NCBI RefSeq assembly: GCF_002177115.1
Contig: NZ_MVAG01000128.1
Location: 186,001-250,000 of the forward strand
From: Chryseobacterium mucoviscidosis
GTDB taxonomy: Bacteria; Bacteroidota; Bacteroidia; Flavobacteriales; Weeksellaceae
Reading direction: 5' to 3'
Length of the DNA: 64,000 bases
Part shown: in pieces, positions 41,833 through 53,063 of the stretch
Numbering within the stretch: the first letter of the stretch is position 1
Layout of the letters: the number at the start of each line of letters is the position of its first letter
The notes under the pieces: model-generated
What the model saw: only the letters and a program-made list of their open reading frames with translations
Told to the model about the DNA's origin: nothing
Database searches by the model: none
Translations under genes and position numbers: made by a program

Positions 41833-43725
41833 TTAAATTTTAGAAATTAAAATTTTTGAGTTGTCGATGTTAATGGCTTTTTTTCTGAAATTAACGTAAT
41901 CGTTATATTTTTCTTTAGGATAAAGTCCTTTATTGATTCTTATGGTTCGGCTGACTTTCAGTTCTTCGCCATTTTTTACAAAGCTTAACTGATAGGTTCC
42001 GAATTCTGAATTTAAGGTTACATTCTCGGGAAGTTCCTCTATTCTATAGTTTTTAGGAAGCGCAAAGCTGATTTCGTATTCATCCTGAAAAGACTGTCTT
42101 AATTCGAAAGGCAATTCCCTGTTTTCGTCTGTTTTGTAAACATTGTTTGAATAAATAGGTACTGCTCTGAAAATGATGCTGCTTCCTGCGTTTTTAGAAT
42201 AATTATTGGCTTTAAAATCAAGATCAAACTTTGCAACGGCATTGTCTTTATCGTTCAGGAAATTTTTCATTTCAATCTTTTCAAAATGAAGAACATCCAA
42301 AAGATTTTTTATGGCTTCGTTTCTTTCTTTTGGTGACATCGTTGCCAGAACGAGATTGTTATCATACTGAATTCCCGTGTACGCAAAATTACCTTCCCCG
42401 GAAATACTGTTGTCTTCATTAAGCTTTATTTTTAAAAGCTGTTTTTCTTTGCTTTGGTCTGCTGCATAAACCGGAGTATCAATTAATTCAATTCCGTTTT
42501 TTCTGATGGAAAGCACATTTCTTTCTGTGGTTCCGTAACTTAGGTGGTTAAAAGCTATTTGCTGAGATGTATTTTCCAGCCAGATATTTCCTTTTTCAGC
42601 AGGAACCATCAGAATAACATGGTTTCCTCCCATTTTAGGAAAATCTTTATCAAATGAAACTGGAGAAGAACCTGAATTGATCACCGAATAATAAGACGGA
42701 ATTCCGGCTTCATCCAGTAAAGTTTTCATGTAATTCGTTAATCCTTTGCAGTCACCATATCCTTTTTTCTGAACTTCATCCGGAAGCATCGGCTGCCAAC
42801 CGCCGATTCCCAAGGCTACAAAAATATACCTTGTCTTGCTCTGCATATACTGATACAGTTTTTTTACCTTTTCTTCTGTTGTTCCCTGTAAATTCAATGC
42901 TGCAACTTCCGCTTTAATTGCAGGCGTTGATAAAGAAACCGGCTGTAAAATGCTGTTGTAATACCAAGATCCGAACTCACCCCAGTTGTTTATACTCCCC
43001 TGTTTTCCTTCAAGATTGAATTTCGTTAACGCAAAACTTACTTTTGGCAAAATTTTTATCGGTTGGGGAAGCAAAAAAGCATCATCAATAGCCGGAACAT
43101 TTTTATAAGAATATATTTTTTCTCCTGCATTATCGCTTTCTGTAACTGAAGTATAGTTATAAGCCGAAGGATATGTTTTTGTTTTAAGCTCGATGCCTGA
43201 TTTGTTGATGATCTTCATCTGAGCTTCTTCCAATGAAATATTGGTTGATCTGAATGGAATAAAATCCGGCAGGAAAACCGTGTTTTCATCTGTGATCTGA
43301 TAGGAAAATTCCACAGTGTAAGGATATTGCGTAGGCGTATAAGACAAAGCCATCACTCGGTTATCCGAATAGAAAGTTCCCTGATTATTATTGGCAAAAT
43401 CCCCAAAATCTGATTTGGAAAATGACTTGATTTTCTTTCCGGATTCATCGTAAATATTCACCTTGATGTCTGAAATACTATTGCCTTTTTCATAAGGAAT
43501 ATAAATCTGCGCATCGGAGTCGCCGTCTTTATTCAAAACAGTGGTCACCGTATAATACTGATATCTGATATCATCAATTTTATTAACCTGAATCGTCGTA
43601 AGATCTTTCCTGATCACCGCATCTGCGTTTTTCTTCAGAGTCTCAGGAATAGCAGAAACCGGAAAATTTTGTGAGTAATAAAAAGAAGCCATCGAAAGCG
43701 CTCCAATACAAAGTATTTTCATCAT
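41833..43725 (-). CDS. DUF3857/transglutaminase-fold secreted protein, first of a tandem pair
   Basis: 630 residues with a signal peptide (start MMKILCIGALSMASFYYSQ), a DUF3857 domain (about 40-240) and a transglutaminase-like core. Unlike its downstream neighbour, this one keeps the catalytic-type Cys in KKGYGDCKGLTNYMKTLLDEAGI and a His in GGNHVILMVPAE. These proteins are widespread in Bacteroidota; the substrate is unknown. The C-terminal DUF2569/3858-like region ends in a basic tail. It starts about 130 bp downstream of the gyrB stop on the same strand, beyond the gyrB terminator. Confidence 0.87.
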   Translation of the reverse strand: MMKILCIGALSMASFYYSQNFPVSAIPETLKKNADAVIRKDLTTIQVNKIDDIRYQYYTVTTVLNKDGDSDAQIYIPYEKGNSISDIKVNIYDESGKKIKSFSKSDFGDFANNNQGTFYSDNRVMALSYTPTQYPYTVEFSYQITDENTVFLPDFIPFRSTNISLEEAQMKIINKSGIELKTKTYPSAYNYTSVTESDNAGEKIYSYKNVPAIDDAFLLPQPIKILPKVSFALTKFNLEGKQGSINNWGEFGSWYYNSILQPVSLSTPAIKAEVAALNLQGTTEEKVKKLYQYMQSKTRYIFVALGIGGWQPMLPDEVQKKGYGDCKGLTNYMKTLLDEAGIPSYYSVINSGSSPVSFDKDFPKMGGNHVILMVPAEKGNIWLENTSQQIAFNHLSYGTTERNVLSIRKNGIELIDTPVYAADQSKEKQLLKIKLNEDNSISGEGNFAYTGIQYDNNLVLATMSPKERNEAIKNLLDVLHFEKIEMKNFLNDKDNAVAKFDLDFKANNYSKNAGSSIIFRAVPIYSNNVYKTDENRELPFELRQSFQDEYEISFALPKNYRIEELPENVTLNSEFGTYQLSFVKNGEELKVSRTIRINKGLYPKEKYNDYVNFRKKAINIDNSKILISKI

Positions 43726-43802
43726 GGTTATTAAAATTTAGCAAAAATAATGAAATCTTATAACTGACAAAATTATTTTTTATTGTATTGAATGGTTCAT
43801 AT

Positions 43803-43835
43803 TGAAAAAAAAAGACTTCATTGCTGAAGTCTTTT
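43803..43835 (-). terminator. Rho-independent terminator of gyrB
   Basis: AAAAGACTTCA (43810-43820) and TGAAGTCTTTT (43825-43835) form an 11-bp stem. On the minus strand it runs into a T-run, 24 bp after the gyrB stop. Confidence 0.85.
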
Positions 43836-43858
43836 ATAATCGTATTTTTTGAATTCAA

Positions 43859-45862
<2,004 letters not shown>

Positions 45863-46025
45863 TTAAAAAGTGTCAAAAAAGTATTGATTTTTCCACAAAA
45901 AGCAAAGATTATTTTCTCTTAAAAAATATCAAAGTTAAAACCTATTTCTCAAACAAATGCTGTTGTAAATCATAATGACGATCTATAATTTATGCGTAAA
46001 TTTATTTACTCAAAATGAATGGTTT

Positions 46026-47369
46026 ATGGACGACTTTCTTGCAGCTCGTGCACAGATGGCAATGTCACTCGGCTTTCACATTATTTTCTCTTGTGTAGGT
46101 ATGGTAATGCCTTTCCTTATGGCTTTTGCGCACTGGAAATACTTAAAAACAAAAAACGAAGTTTATAAAGGTCTCACAAAAGCATGGAGCAAAGGTGTAG
46201 CAATCCTTTTTGCAACCGGAGCCGTTTCCGGAACGATGCTCTCTTTTGAACTTGGACTGCTGTGGCCTGAATTTATGAAACACGCAGGACCCATCTTCGG
46301 AATGCCTTTTTCACTGGAAGGAACTGCATTTTTTATTGAAGCCATCGCAATCGGATTTTTTCTTTACGGATGGGATCGTTTTAACAAATGGTTTCATTGG
46401 TTCTGTGGATTTTTGGTAGGATTAAGCGGTTTGGCTTCTGGAATTTTAGTGGTTGCCGCAAACGCGTGGATGAATTCTCCGGCAGGATTCGATTATGTGA
46501 ACGGACAATATTTAAATATAGATCCTATTAAAGCCATGTTCAATAACGCGTGGTTTCCTCAGGCTTTACACATGACGGTTGCTGCGTTTTGTGCTACTGG
46601 ATTTGCCGTTGCCGGAGTTCATGCTTTTTTAATTCTAAAGAAAAAAAATGTTGAATTTCATACCAAAGCCTTCAGAATTGCGGCAGGATTTGCTTTGATC
46701 GGAGCATTCGGAGCACCCTTAAGTGGTGATGTTGCCGCAAAATCTGTCGCAGAAAGACAGCCGATAAAATTAGCTGCCATGGAAGCCCATTTTGAAACAG
46801 AAAAAGGAGCTTCATTTGTGATCGGCGGAATTCCGGATGAGAAAAAAGAAGAGATAAAATATGCCATAAAAATTCCGAAAGTTCTGAGTTTTTTAGTAGC
46901 TAATGATTTTAACGCGGAAGTAAAAGGACTGAAAGATTTTCCAAAAGAAGAATGGCCTCCGATTGCGGTTGTGCATTATGCTTTTCAGATCATGATTTTC
47001 TTTGGTGTTGTGATGATTATTATTGGAAGCGTTTTTCTGTATGCAACGTTTTTCAGGAAAGAATGGCTTTCCAGAAACTGGCTTCTGAAAACATTTTTAT
47101 ATGCAACTCCTTTCGGATATATTGCTCTGGAAGCGGGATGGACAGTAACTGAAGTGGGAAGACAGCCGTGGATTATTTACGGAATTATGAAAACAGCCGA
47201 TGCCGTGACGCCAATGCCGGGAATTCAGTATTCTTTTTACTTTTTTACTGCAATTTTCGCATCACTCTCTTTGGTTATTATTTTCCTTTTAACAAGACAG
47301 ATTAAAATGGTTCCCAAATTATACGATCCTACCGATCCTCAGTTTAACTCTAAAAATAAGAAGTCATGA
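46026..47369 (+). CDS. cydA: Cytochrome bd ubiquinol/menaquinol oxidase subunit I
   Basis: CydA carries the haems b558, b595 and d of the cytochrome bd quinol oxidase, a high-affinity oxygen reductase. The 447-residue protein has about nine hydrophobic segments with the N-terminal signature DFLAARAQMAMSLGFHIIFS (haem b595 His) and FGMPFSLEGTAFFIEAI. The C-terminal ALEAGWTVTEVGRQPWIIYG is also typical. The Q-loop is short, the GhB-short subfamily type. The frame opens 51 bp earlier (45975), but MDDFLAARAQ is the usual start. It overlaps cydB by 4 bp. Confidence 0.95.
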   Translation: MDDFLAARAQMAMSLGFHIIFSCVGMVMPFLMAFAHWKYLKTKNEVYKGLTKAWSKGVAILFATGAVSGTMLSFELGLLWPEFMKHAGPIFGMPFSLEGTAFFIEAIAIGFFLYGWDRFNKWFHWFCGFLVGLSGLASGILVVAANAWMNSPAGFDYVNGQYLNIDPIKAMFNNAWFPQALHMTVAAFCATGFAVAGVHAFLILKKKNVEFHTKAFRIAAGFALIGAFGAPLSGDVAAKSVAERQPIKLAAMEAHFETEKGASFVIGGIPDEKKEEIKYAIKIPKVLSFLVANDFNAEVKGLKDFPKEEWPPIAVVHYAFQIMIFFGVVMIIIGSVFLYATFFRKEWLSRNWLLKTFLYATPFGYIALEAGWTVTEVGRQPWIIYGIMKTADAVTPMPGIQYSFYFFTAIFASLSLVIIFLLTRQIKMVPKLYDPTDPQFNSKNKKS

Positions 47370-48370
47370 TTTACGTTGTTATAGGATTTCTCTGGCTATC
47401 GATATGTCTGTATGTTATTTTAGGCGGAGCTGATTTCGGAGCGGGAATTGTGGAACAGTTCACCAGAAAAAAGAACAGACCCAAAACACAGACTTTGATG
47501 TACACTTCTATTGCTCCGGTTTGGGAAGCCAATCATATGTGGCTGATTATTGCGATTGTTATTCTTTTTGTCGGTTTTCCGGAGGTTTACACCACACTTT
47601 CCACGTACCTTCATATTCCTTTGGTTTTAATGTTGGTAGGAATTATTGCACGCGGGACAGCTTTTACGTTCCGGCATTATGATGCGGTGGAAGACAGTTG
47701 GCAACGCATTTACACACAGATTTTTTACTTTGCGAGTTTACTGACTCCTTTTTTTCTGGGATTAACGGCAGCAGCAACGATCTCCCATTCTATTAATCCG
47801 GAGGCGACCAACTTTTTAGATTTATATATTTTCAGTTGGCTGAACTGGTTTGGTGTTGCAGTCGGGTTATTTACCGTTTCCATCTGTGCATATCTTGCTT
47901 CCGTTTTTGCTTTGAGAGAGACTTCCGACCGTTTTGAACTGGGTATGATGATCAGAAAATCCAAACAGACCATGATCTTTGTTGTTATCGCAGGACTTCT
48001 GGTTTTCATCACGGCTTATTTTTCCGATATTCCTTTACTGATGTGGGTTTTCTCAAAACCTTTGGGAATTATGGCAACGGTTTTTGCCACGATTTGTCTC
48101 TTTTTGATTCTGAGAGCAATGAATCGTCGTAAACTTTTGCCTGTAAGAGCTTTAGCCGGATTTCAGGTGATTATGATTCTGGTTGCCGCCACATATCAGC
48201 ACAATCCGAATATTATTTTGTTTGCAAACGGAGAGCATCTTTCCTTATTAGACAATGTTGCCGCACCAAAAACAATTTCGGCTTTGGGATGGGCGTTAAT
48301 GCTCGGCTCTGTTTTCATCCTTCCGTTTTTGTTTTATCTGATGGCTTCATTTAGTAAACTGAGAAGATAA
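47366..48370 (+). CDS. cydB: Cytochrome bd oxidase subunit II
   Basis: CydB is the second membrane subunit. The 334 residues have about eight hydrophobic segments with the family's VIGFLWLSICLYVILGGADFGAG start, PVWEANHMWLI, and GRGTAFTFRHY-like (ARGTAFTFRHYD) motifs. The start overlaps the cydA stop (ATGA at 47366), so the pair is translationally coupled. No small CydX-like ORF follows; the gene ends at a GC-rich hairpin and then a convergent OmpA gene. Confidence 0.95.
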   Translation: MIYVVIGFLWLSICLYVILGGADFGAGIVEQFTRKKNRPKTQTLMYTSIAPVWEANHMWLIIAIVILFVGFPEVYTTLSTYLHIPLVLMLVGIIARGTAFTFRHYDAVEDSWQRIYTQIFYFASLLTPFFLGLTAAATISHSINPEATNFLDLYIFSWLNWFGVAVGLFTVSICAYLASVFALRETSDRFELGMMIRKSKQTMIFVVIAGLLVFITAYFSDIPLLMWVFSKPLGIMATVFATICLFLILRAMNRRKLLPVRALAGFQVIMILVAATYQHNPNIILFANGEHLSLLDNVAAPKTISALGWALMLGSVFILPFLFYLMASFSKLRR

Positions 48371-48389
48371 TTTTATAAGGTATAATATA

Positions 48390-48418
48390 GTTTCGGCGCA
48401 GCAAAGCTGCGCCGAAAC
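48390..48418. terminator. GC-rich three-base-loop hairpin between cydB and the OmpA gene
   Basis: GTTTCGGCGCAGC at 48390-48402 and GCTGCGCCGAAAC at 48406-48418 form a perfect 13-bp stem with an AAA loop, between converging genes. It is family D; a bidirectional terminator function is inferred. Confidence 0.65.
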
Positions 48419-48426
48419 CTTGTAAT

Positions 48427-49245
48427 CTATTTTTTAAGCAAAACAATTTCCACCCTTCTGTTCTTCATGAAATCCTCTTCCTTTCTTTCGGGATAAACAA
48501 CAGGATTTAGATGTCCCATTCCGGTTGCTTTGATGCGCATGGAAGCAATTCCCTGTTTTTCCAGAAATTCTTTGATGGCATTGGCTCTCGTCCAAGATAG
48601 GTTAAATGTTTTCAAATCTAAATCTTCACCATCGAAATTGTCATAATCACAGCAGATATGTCCCTGCAATTCTACTTCGATTGTCGGATTATTTTTTAAA
48701 ATTTCCGCTAACTGCATCAATACACTATTTCCTTTTGGCAGCCATACGTGGCGACCTCCGATAAAATTAACATTCGGCAAAGAAAAAGTTTCTCCGATTT
48801 TCATTTCTGAAACTTTTTTGCTGAAAAAACTCTCAAAGGTTTTCCCGGAATGTATTTCTCCGGCAATCATCACCCGATCAATAAACACATCTACCCTTCT
48901 GTTTTTACCGCGCAGTTCTTCGGTACTGTTGTCATTGATGGGTTTTTCTTTTCCCAAACCGACAACACTTTCCAGTTTTATATTATTTGTGATCTTTTTC
49001 TGCAGGTAATTATTAACTGTATTTGCACGATTTTCAGATAATTTTTTATTGTATTCTGAACTTCCCGAAATATCACAATTCCCAAAAATCCTGAATTTCA
49101 GATTGCTTTTTAGTTGCGCCAGACTGTCAAGTTTTCTCTGCGATTCTTTCGTCAGTTTAGAACTATTGTACTCAAAATAAACAGAACTAAGCATCTGAGC
49201 TTTCACATTGACGAACAGAAAAATAAGGACGATAAGAATTCTCAT
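48427..49245 (-). CDS. Secreted protein with two tandem OmpA-like domains
   Basis: The 272-residue product has a signal peptide (MRILIVLIFLFVNVKAQ) and two OmpA-C peptidoglycan-binding domains back to back. The first spans about 20-130 (YFEYNSSKLTKESQRKLDSLA through GKNRRVDVFID). The second spans about 155-272 (LMQLAEILKNNPTIEVELQGH, LSWTRANAIKEFLEKQGI, NRRVEIVLLKK). There is no beta-barrel or lipobox, so both domains are periplasmic and could crosslink peptidoglycan. The domain boundaries are read by eye. It converges on cydB. Confidence 0.85.
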   Translation of the reverse strand: MRILIVLIFLFVNVKAQMLSSVYFEYNSSKLTKESQRKLDSLAQLKSNLKFRIFGNCDISGSSEYNKKLSENRANTVNNYLQKKITNNIKLESVVGLGKEKPINDNSTEELRGKNRRVDVFIDRVMIAGEIHSGKTFESFFSKKVSEMKIGETFSLPNVNFIGGRHVWLPKGNSVLMQLAEILKNNPTIEVELQGHICCDYDNFDGEDLDLKTFNLSWTRANAIKEFLEKQGIASMRIKATGMGHLNPVVYPERKEEDFMKNRRVEIVLLKK

Positions 49246-49308
49246 CTCATTTAGTTTTTATGAATAACGTAAATTATGCAAAAATAGTTTTTTGTGCTTT
49301 ATAAAAAA

Positions 49309-49337
49309 TTCCGGCGGAAGCTTTGCTTCCGCCGGAA
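49309..49337. terminator. GC-rich three-base-loop hairpin downstream of lysS
   Basis: TTCCGGCGGAAGC at 49309-49321 and GCTTCCGCCGGAA at 49325-49337 form a perfect 13-bp stem with a TTT loop, 22 bp after the lysS stop (minus strand). It is family D. Confidence 0.65.
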
Positions 49338-49359
49338 CTAAATTATATGATATAAAATC

Positions 49360-51057
49360 TTAAACCAGTTTCATCAAAAGAACCTCATCAATTTTCTCTA
49401 CTTTCACGAGGTTATTTTTCGTTAAAGTTTTGGATGCTTTGTCCCATTTCTTTCCTGAAAGTTGAGATTGCTCTTTCACTTCTGCCAAAGCAATCTGTTC
49501 TCCTGATTTTAAAATTTCAAGAATTACTTTTTCATCTTCACCCAGTTCGATTTGAGGAACTGCTTTTTCAGGTCTCATCTGAGGGAAGAATAAAACTTCC
49601 TGAATGGATGCATTATTCGTAAGGAACATAATTAATCTGTCCATTCCGATTCCTAAACCGGAAGTTGGCGGCATTCCGTATTCCAGCGCTCTTAAGAAAT
49701 CTTCATCAATAAACTGTCCTGCCTCATCATCTCCTTTTTCGGATAATTTTAACTGCTCTTCAAAACGCTCTCTCTGGTCAATCGGATCATTAAGCTCAGA
49801 ATAAGCGTTGGCGATTTCTTTTCCGCAAACCATCAGTTCAAAACGCTCGGTTAAACCTTCTTTGCTTCTGTGTTTTTTCGTAAGCGGTGACATTTCGATC
49901 GGATAATCCGTAATAAAAGTTGGCTGAATAAAGTTTCCTTCGCATTTTTCGCCAAAAATTTCATCAATTAATTTTCCTTTCCCCATCGTTTCATTCACAT
50001 CAATTCCGATAGATTTCGCAAAATCGAATAATTCCTGTTCTGTTTTTCCGGTGATATCGAATCCTGTAAATTTCAGGATCGCATCCGTCATAGAAATTCT
50101 CTGGTAAGGCGCTTTGAAATCCACTTCATATTCTCCGAAAGTAGCTTTTGTTGTTCCGTTTACCTGAATAGCACAGAACTCTAATAACTTCTCCGTGAAA
50201 TCCATCATCCAGTTGTAGTCTTTGTATGCTACATAGATTTCCATTGCAGTAAATTCAGGATTATGAGTTCTGTCCATCCCTTCATTTCTGAAGTTTTTGG
50301 AGAATTCATACACCCCGTCAAAACCACCCACGATCAATCTTTTCAGATACAATTCGTTGGCAATTCTTAAATATAAAGGAATATCCAAAGCATTGTGATG
50401 CGTAATGAAAGGTCTTGCCGCAGCTCCTCCCGGAATTGCCTGCAAGATGGGAGTTTCTACCTCAAAATATCCTGCATCATTGAAGAACGTTCTCATCGCA
50501 TTGAACAGTTTTGTTCTTTTTACGAAAACTTCCTTAATTTGAGGATTTACGGTTAAATCTACATAACGCTGTCTGTATCTTAGTTCCGGATCATTAAATG
50601 CATCGTGAACAACACCGTTTTCATCGGTTTTTGCCTGTGGAAGCGGTCTTAGAGATTTCGTTAACAGGGTGAAATTTTTCACCAAAACCGTCTTCTCTCC
50701 TACCTGTGTTGTAAACAGCTCACCTTCAATCCCGATAATATCTCCAATATCTAAAAGGTGTTTGTACACTTCATTGTATAAAGTCTTATCTTCACCTGTA
50801 CAGATCTCATCCCTGTTGAAGTACACCTGAATTCTTCCAGTAGAATCCTGCAACTCAGCAAAAGAAGCTTTCCCCTGAATTCTTCGCGACATAAGTCTTC
50901 CCGCGATCTTCACCTGTTTACTTTCTGCGAAATCCTGTTTTATAGATTCTGTAGTATCTGTAATGATGTATTCATCCGCCGGGAATGCATTAATCCCCAT
51001 TTCAACAAGCTTATTCAGCTTTTCTCTTCTAATGATTTCTTGTTCTGATAATTGCAT
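49360..51057 (-). CDS. lysS: Lysine--tRNA ligase (class II)
   Basis: LysS charges tRNA-Lys. The 565-residue protein has an N-terminal OB-fold anticodon-binding domain (about 50-160, IKIAGRLMSRRIQGKASFAELQD-like segment), class II motif 2 RNEGMDRTHNPEFTAMEIY and motif 3 GLGIGMDRLIMFLT. The C-terminal ~70 residues beyond the usual core (about 500-565, LKSGEQIALAEVKEQSQLSGKKWDKASKTL) look like a winged-helix-style extension, which I have seen on Flavobacteriia lysyl-tRNA synthetases. Its exact role is unknown. Confidence 0.96.
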   Translation of the reverse strand: MQLSEQEIIRREKLNKLVEMGINAFPADEYIITDTTESIKQDFAESKQVKIAGRLMSRRIQGKASFAELQDSTGRIQVYFNRDEICTGEDKTLYNEVYKHLLDIGDIIGIEGELFTTQVGEKTVLVKNFTLLTKSLRPLPQAKTDENGVVHDAFNDPELRYRQRYVDLTVNPQIKEVFVKRTKLFNAMRTFFNDAGYFEVETPILQAIPGGAAARPFITHHNALDIPLYLRIANELYLKRLIVGGFDGVYEFSKNFRNEGMDRTHNPEFTAMEIYVAYKDYNWMMDFTEKLLEFCAIQVNGTTKATFGEYEVDFKAPYQRISMTDAILKFTGFDITGKTEQELFDFAKSIGIDVNETMGKGKLIDEIFGEKCEGNFIQPTFITDYPIEMSPLTKKHRSKEGLTERFELMVCGKEIANAYSELNDPIDQRERFEEQLKLSEKGDDEAGQFIDEDFLRALEYGMPPTSGLGIGMDRLIMFLTNNASIQEVLFFPQMRPEKAVPQIELGEDEKVILEILKSGEQIALAEVKEQSQLSGKKWDKASKTLTKNNLVKVEKIDEVLLMKLV

Positions 51058-51249
51058 TTCTTATTTTTCTAAAAGCGTACAAATTTAGTGATTATTTACA
51101 AAATTTCACCTTAAACTTAAGGTAAATATTTTATACCATAATACTTTATCATTAATGTAAATAATTCTTATAAAACTATATTTAAACGATTAATTTAAAT
51201 TAAATATTAATAATCACTATATGATGAATTATAAATGAGTTTTATTTAT

Positions 51250-51257
51250 TATCTTTG
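51250..51257 (+). promoter_or_regulatory. -7 box of the YadA-head-like gene
   Basis: TATCTTTG, a perfect TAnnTTTG match, lies 30 bp before the ATG at 51288. Confidence 0.5.
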
Positions 51258-51287
51258 GTTTACCACTAATCATAAAATAATTTACTT

Positions 51288-52994
51288 ATGAAAAAAAGGA
51301 TTATCCTATTATCCTCCCTTTTATCAATGGGAGCAATTACTAAAGCACAAGTAGGGATAAATACAACTACTCCTACAGCTACATTTGACGTTGTTGCAAA
51401 AAATGCTACAGGAACCTCAACCACCGTAGACGGACTTCTCGCTCCACGTCTGGATCGCGAAAGAGCCCTAAATATGACTTCCGTTCCTTCCGGTACACTT
51501 ATTTACGTAAATGATATAGCTACAGGATCCGCCATAGGACAGGCTGTGAATATCACAGTTACAGGTTATTATTATTTTGAAGGAGGGGTTTGGCAGAGAC
51601 TTACTACTCCTTCAGCAGTTAATGCGCAGAATTGGGGACTTACAGGAAACTCCGGAACAGCATCCGGAACCAACTTTATGGGAACCACAGACAATCAGGA
51701 TATTATCTTCAAAAGAAATAATATCCAGTCCGGAATTTTGGGAACAACCAATACATCTTTTGGAAATAACTCCATTCCCATCGCTGTGACCGGAACCGGA
51801 AACACCGCATTCGGATCGACTTCCTTAAATACAGTGACAACCGGAGCAAGAAATGTCGGAATTGGTTTAAATACAGGACGGGGGATCACAACAGGTTCTA
51901 CCAACATCGCTATTGGCGGAAATGCTTTATCCAGTACAACAGCAGCTTCTATACAGAGAAATATTGCCATCGGTGACAATGCTTTAATTTCTAATAATGG
52001 AGGAAATTCAAATATAGCTATTGGTGTTAATACCGGAACCGCAATCAGTTCCGGATCTAATAATGTTCTTCTGGGAGATACGGCGGGCGGTGTATCTTTA
52101 ACAACCGGAACAAGCAATACTGTTTTGGGAAGCATCGCCGGTTCGGGATTAACCACGGGAAGCAACAACTTAATCTTGGGAGCTTCTGCAGGAACCAATA
52201 TTACAACAGGCAGCACCAATATCGCGATTGGAAACAATACACAGATCCAGTCTGCAACCACAAGCAACCAGATGAATATCGGGAATGCAATTTTCGGAAC
52301 AGGAATGACCGGAACTCTTGCTGCTCCGGCGGGAAATATCGGGATAGGAACTAGTACTCCTGCAAGAAGACTTGAAGTGAATGCAGCAACAGCTCCCATC
52401 AGAGTTAGTAACTTACAGGCAATTGCAACAGGAAGTCCTACCACAACGGTTCCTTTAATACTGGATACCGCAACAGGAGATATTTATCAGGGTAAAGCTT
52501 CAGAAATGCTGATTTTCAATACGAATGTTATTCCTAATGCTTCTCCTGTCGTGCTTAATGCGACAGCGACAGCTTCAGCCATCGGAACGGCAACACAATC
52601 TGTTTATAATACCACATTTACTTTAGCAAGACCTGCCATTGTTTCTATATTTTCATCGGTCTCCACGTCATTTGCCAATGCTGCAGGAGGAGTAATTACA
52701 GATGGTTCTCCGCGTATTTCAATTAGCTGGATCAGGATTTCAGATTCTACAGGCGCAACAATTATTCAGGATAATATGGGACTATCATCTGTTTCACACG
52801 TCAATTCTTTAACAGGTGCTACAACAAATGTTACCGGAAATTATCAGTCTGCTTCAAATCCTATGCTGAGTTTGCCTGCGGGAACTTACAGACTTGATGT
52901 CTTTGCTCTAACGGGATGTTCGAGTGGGCAGTCGGTTCGTGCTACATACGGTACAGGAAACGACAATTTGTATGTGAAAGCAGATTATTTCTAA
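51288..52994 (+). CDS. Large secreted protein with YadA-head-like repeats
   Basis: The 568-residue product has a signal peptide (MKKRIILLSSLLSMGAITKAQ) and then VGINTTTPTATFDVVAKN, the same opening motif as the 4404 gene. From about 165 to 320 there are about eight imperfect 14-30-residue repeats of the type TGSxNxxIGxxAG (for example TTGSTNIAIGGNAL, SSGSNNVLLGDTAG, TTGSNNLILGASAG). These resemble the left-handed parallel beta-roll of YadA-type trimeric adhesin heads and phage tail fibres. A second VGIGTSTP-like motif (NIGIGTSTPARRLEV) precedes a C-terminal beta domain (about 410-568). There is no anchor or sorting domain, so the export destination is unclear. A terminator follows at 53023. 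Confidence 0.8.
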   Translation: MKKRIILLSSLLSMGAITKAQVGINTTTPTATFDVVAKNATGTSTTVDGLLAPRLDRERALNMTSVPSGTLIYVNDIATGSAIGQAVNITVTGYYYFEGGVWQRLTTPSAVNAQNWGLTGNSGTASGTNFMGTTDNQDIIFKRNNIQSGILGTTNTSFGNNSIPIAVTGTGNTAFGSTSLNTVTTGARNVGIGLNTGRGITTGSTNIAIGGNALSSTTAASIQRNIAIGDNALISNNGGNSNIAIGVNTGTAISSGSNNVLLGDTAGGVSLTTGTSNTVLGSIAGSGLTTGSNNLILGASAGTNITTGSTNIAIGNNTQIQSATTSNQMNIGNAIFGTGMTGTLAAPAGNIGIGTSTPARRLEVNAATAPIRVSNLQAIATGSPTTTVPLILDTATGDIYQGKASEMLIFNTNVIPNASPVVLNATATASAIGTATQSVYNTTFTLARPAIVSIFSSVSTSFANAAGGVITDGSPRISISWIRISDSTGATIIQDNMGLSSVSHVNSLTGATTNVTGNYQSASNPMLSLPAGTYRLDVFALTGCSSGQSVRATYGTGNDNLYVKADYF

Positions 52995-53022
52995 AATACG
53001 ATTCTAAAACACAATAATTAAT

Positions 53023-53056
53023 AAACGTCTTACAAATATTTGTAGGACGTTTTTTA
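53023..53056. terminator. Bidirectional terminator between the YadA-like gene and rlmF
   Basis: AAACGTC plus TACAAAT (53023-53037) pair with ATTTGTAGGACGTTT (one mismatch), followed by a T-run on the plus strand; the two genes converge. Confidence 0.8.
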
Positions 53057-53063
53057 AAATGGA

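Noticed and set aside
45975..46025. Upstream ATG of cydA
   Set aside because: CydA proteins begin near DFLAARAQMAMSLGFH; the extra 17 residues would lie before the first helix without family support.
51695..52444. Open frame of 249 codons antisense to the YadA-head-like gene
   Set aside because: Low-complexity Val/Pro/Ile-rich translation caused by the regular repeats of the sense gene; no RBS, promoter or domain.
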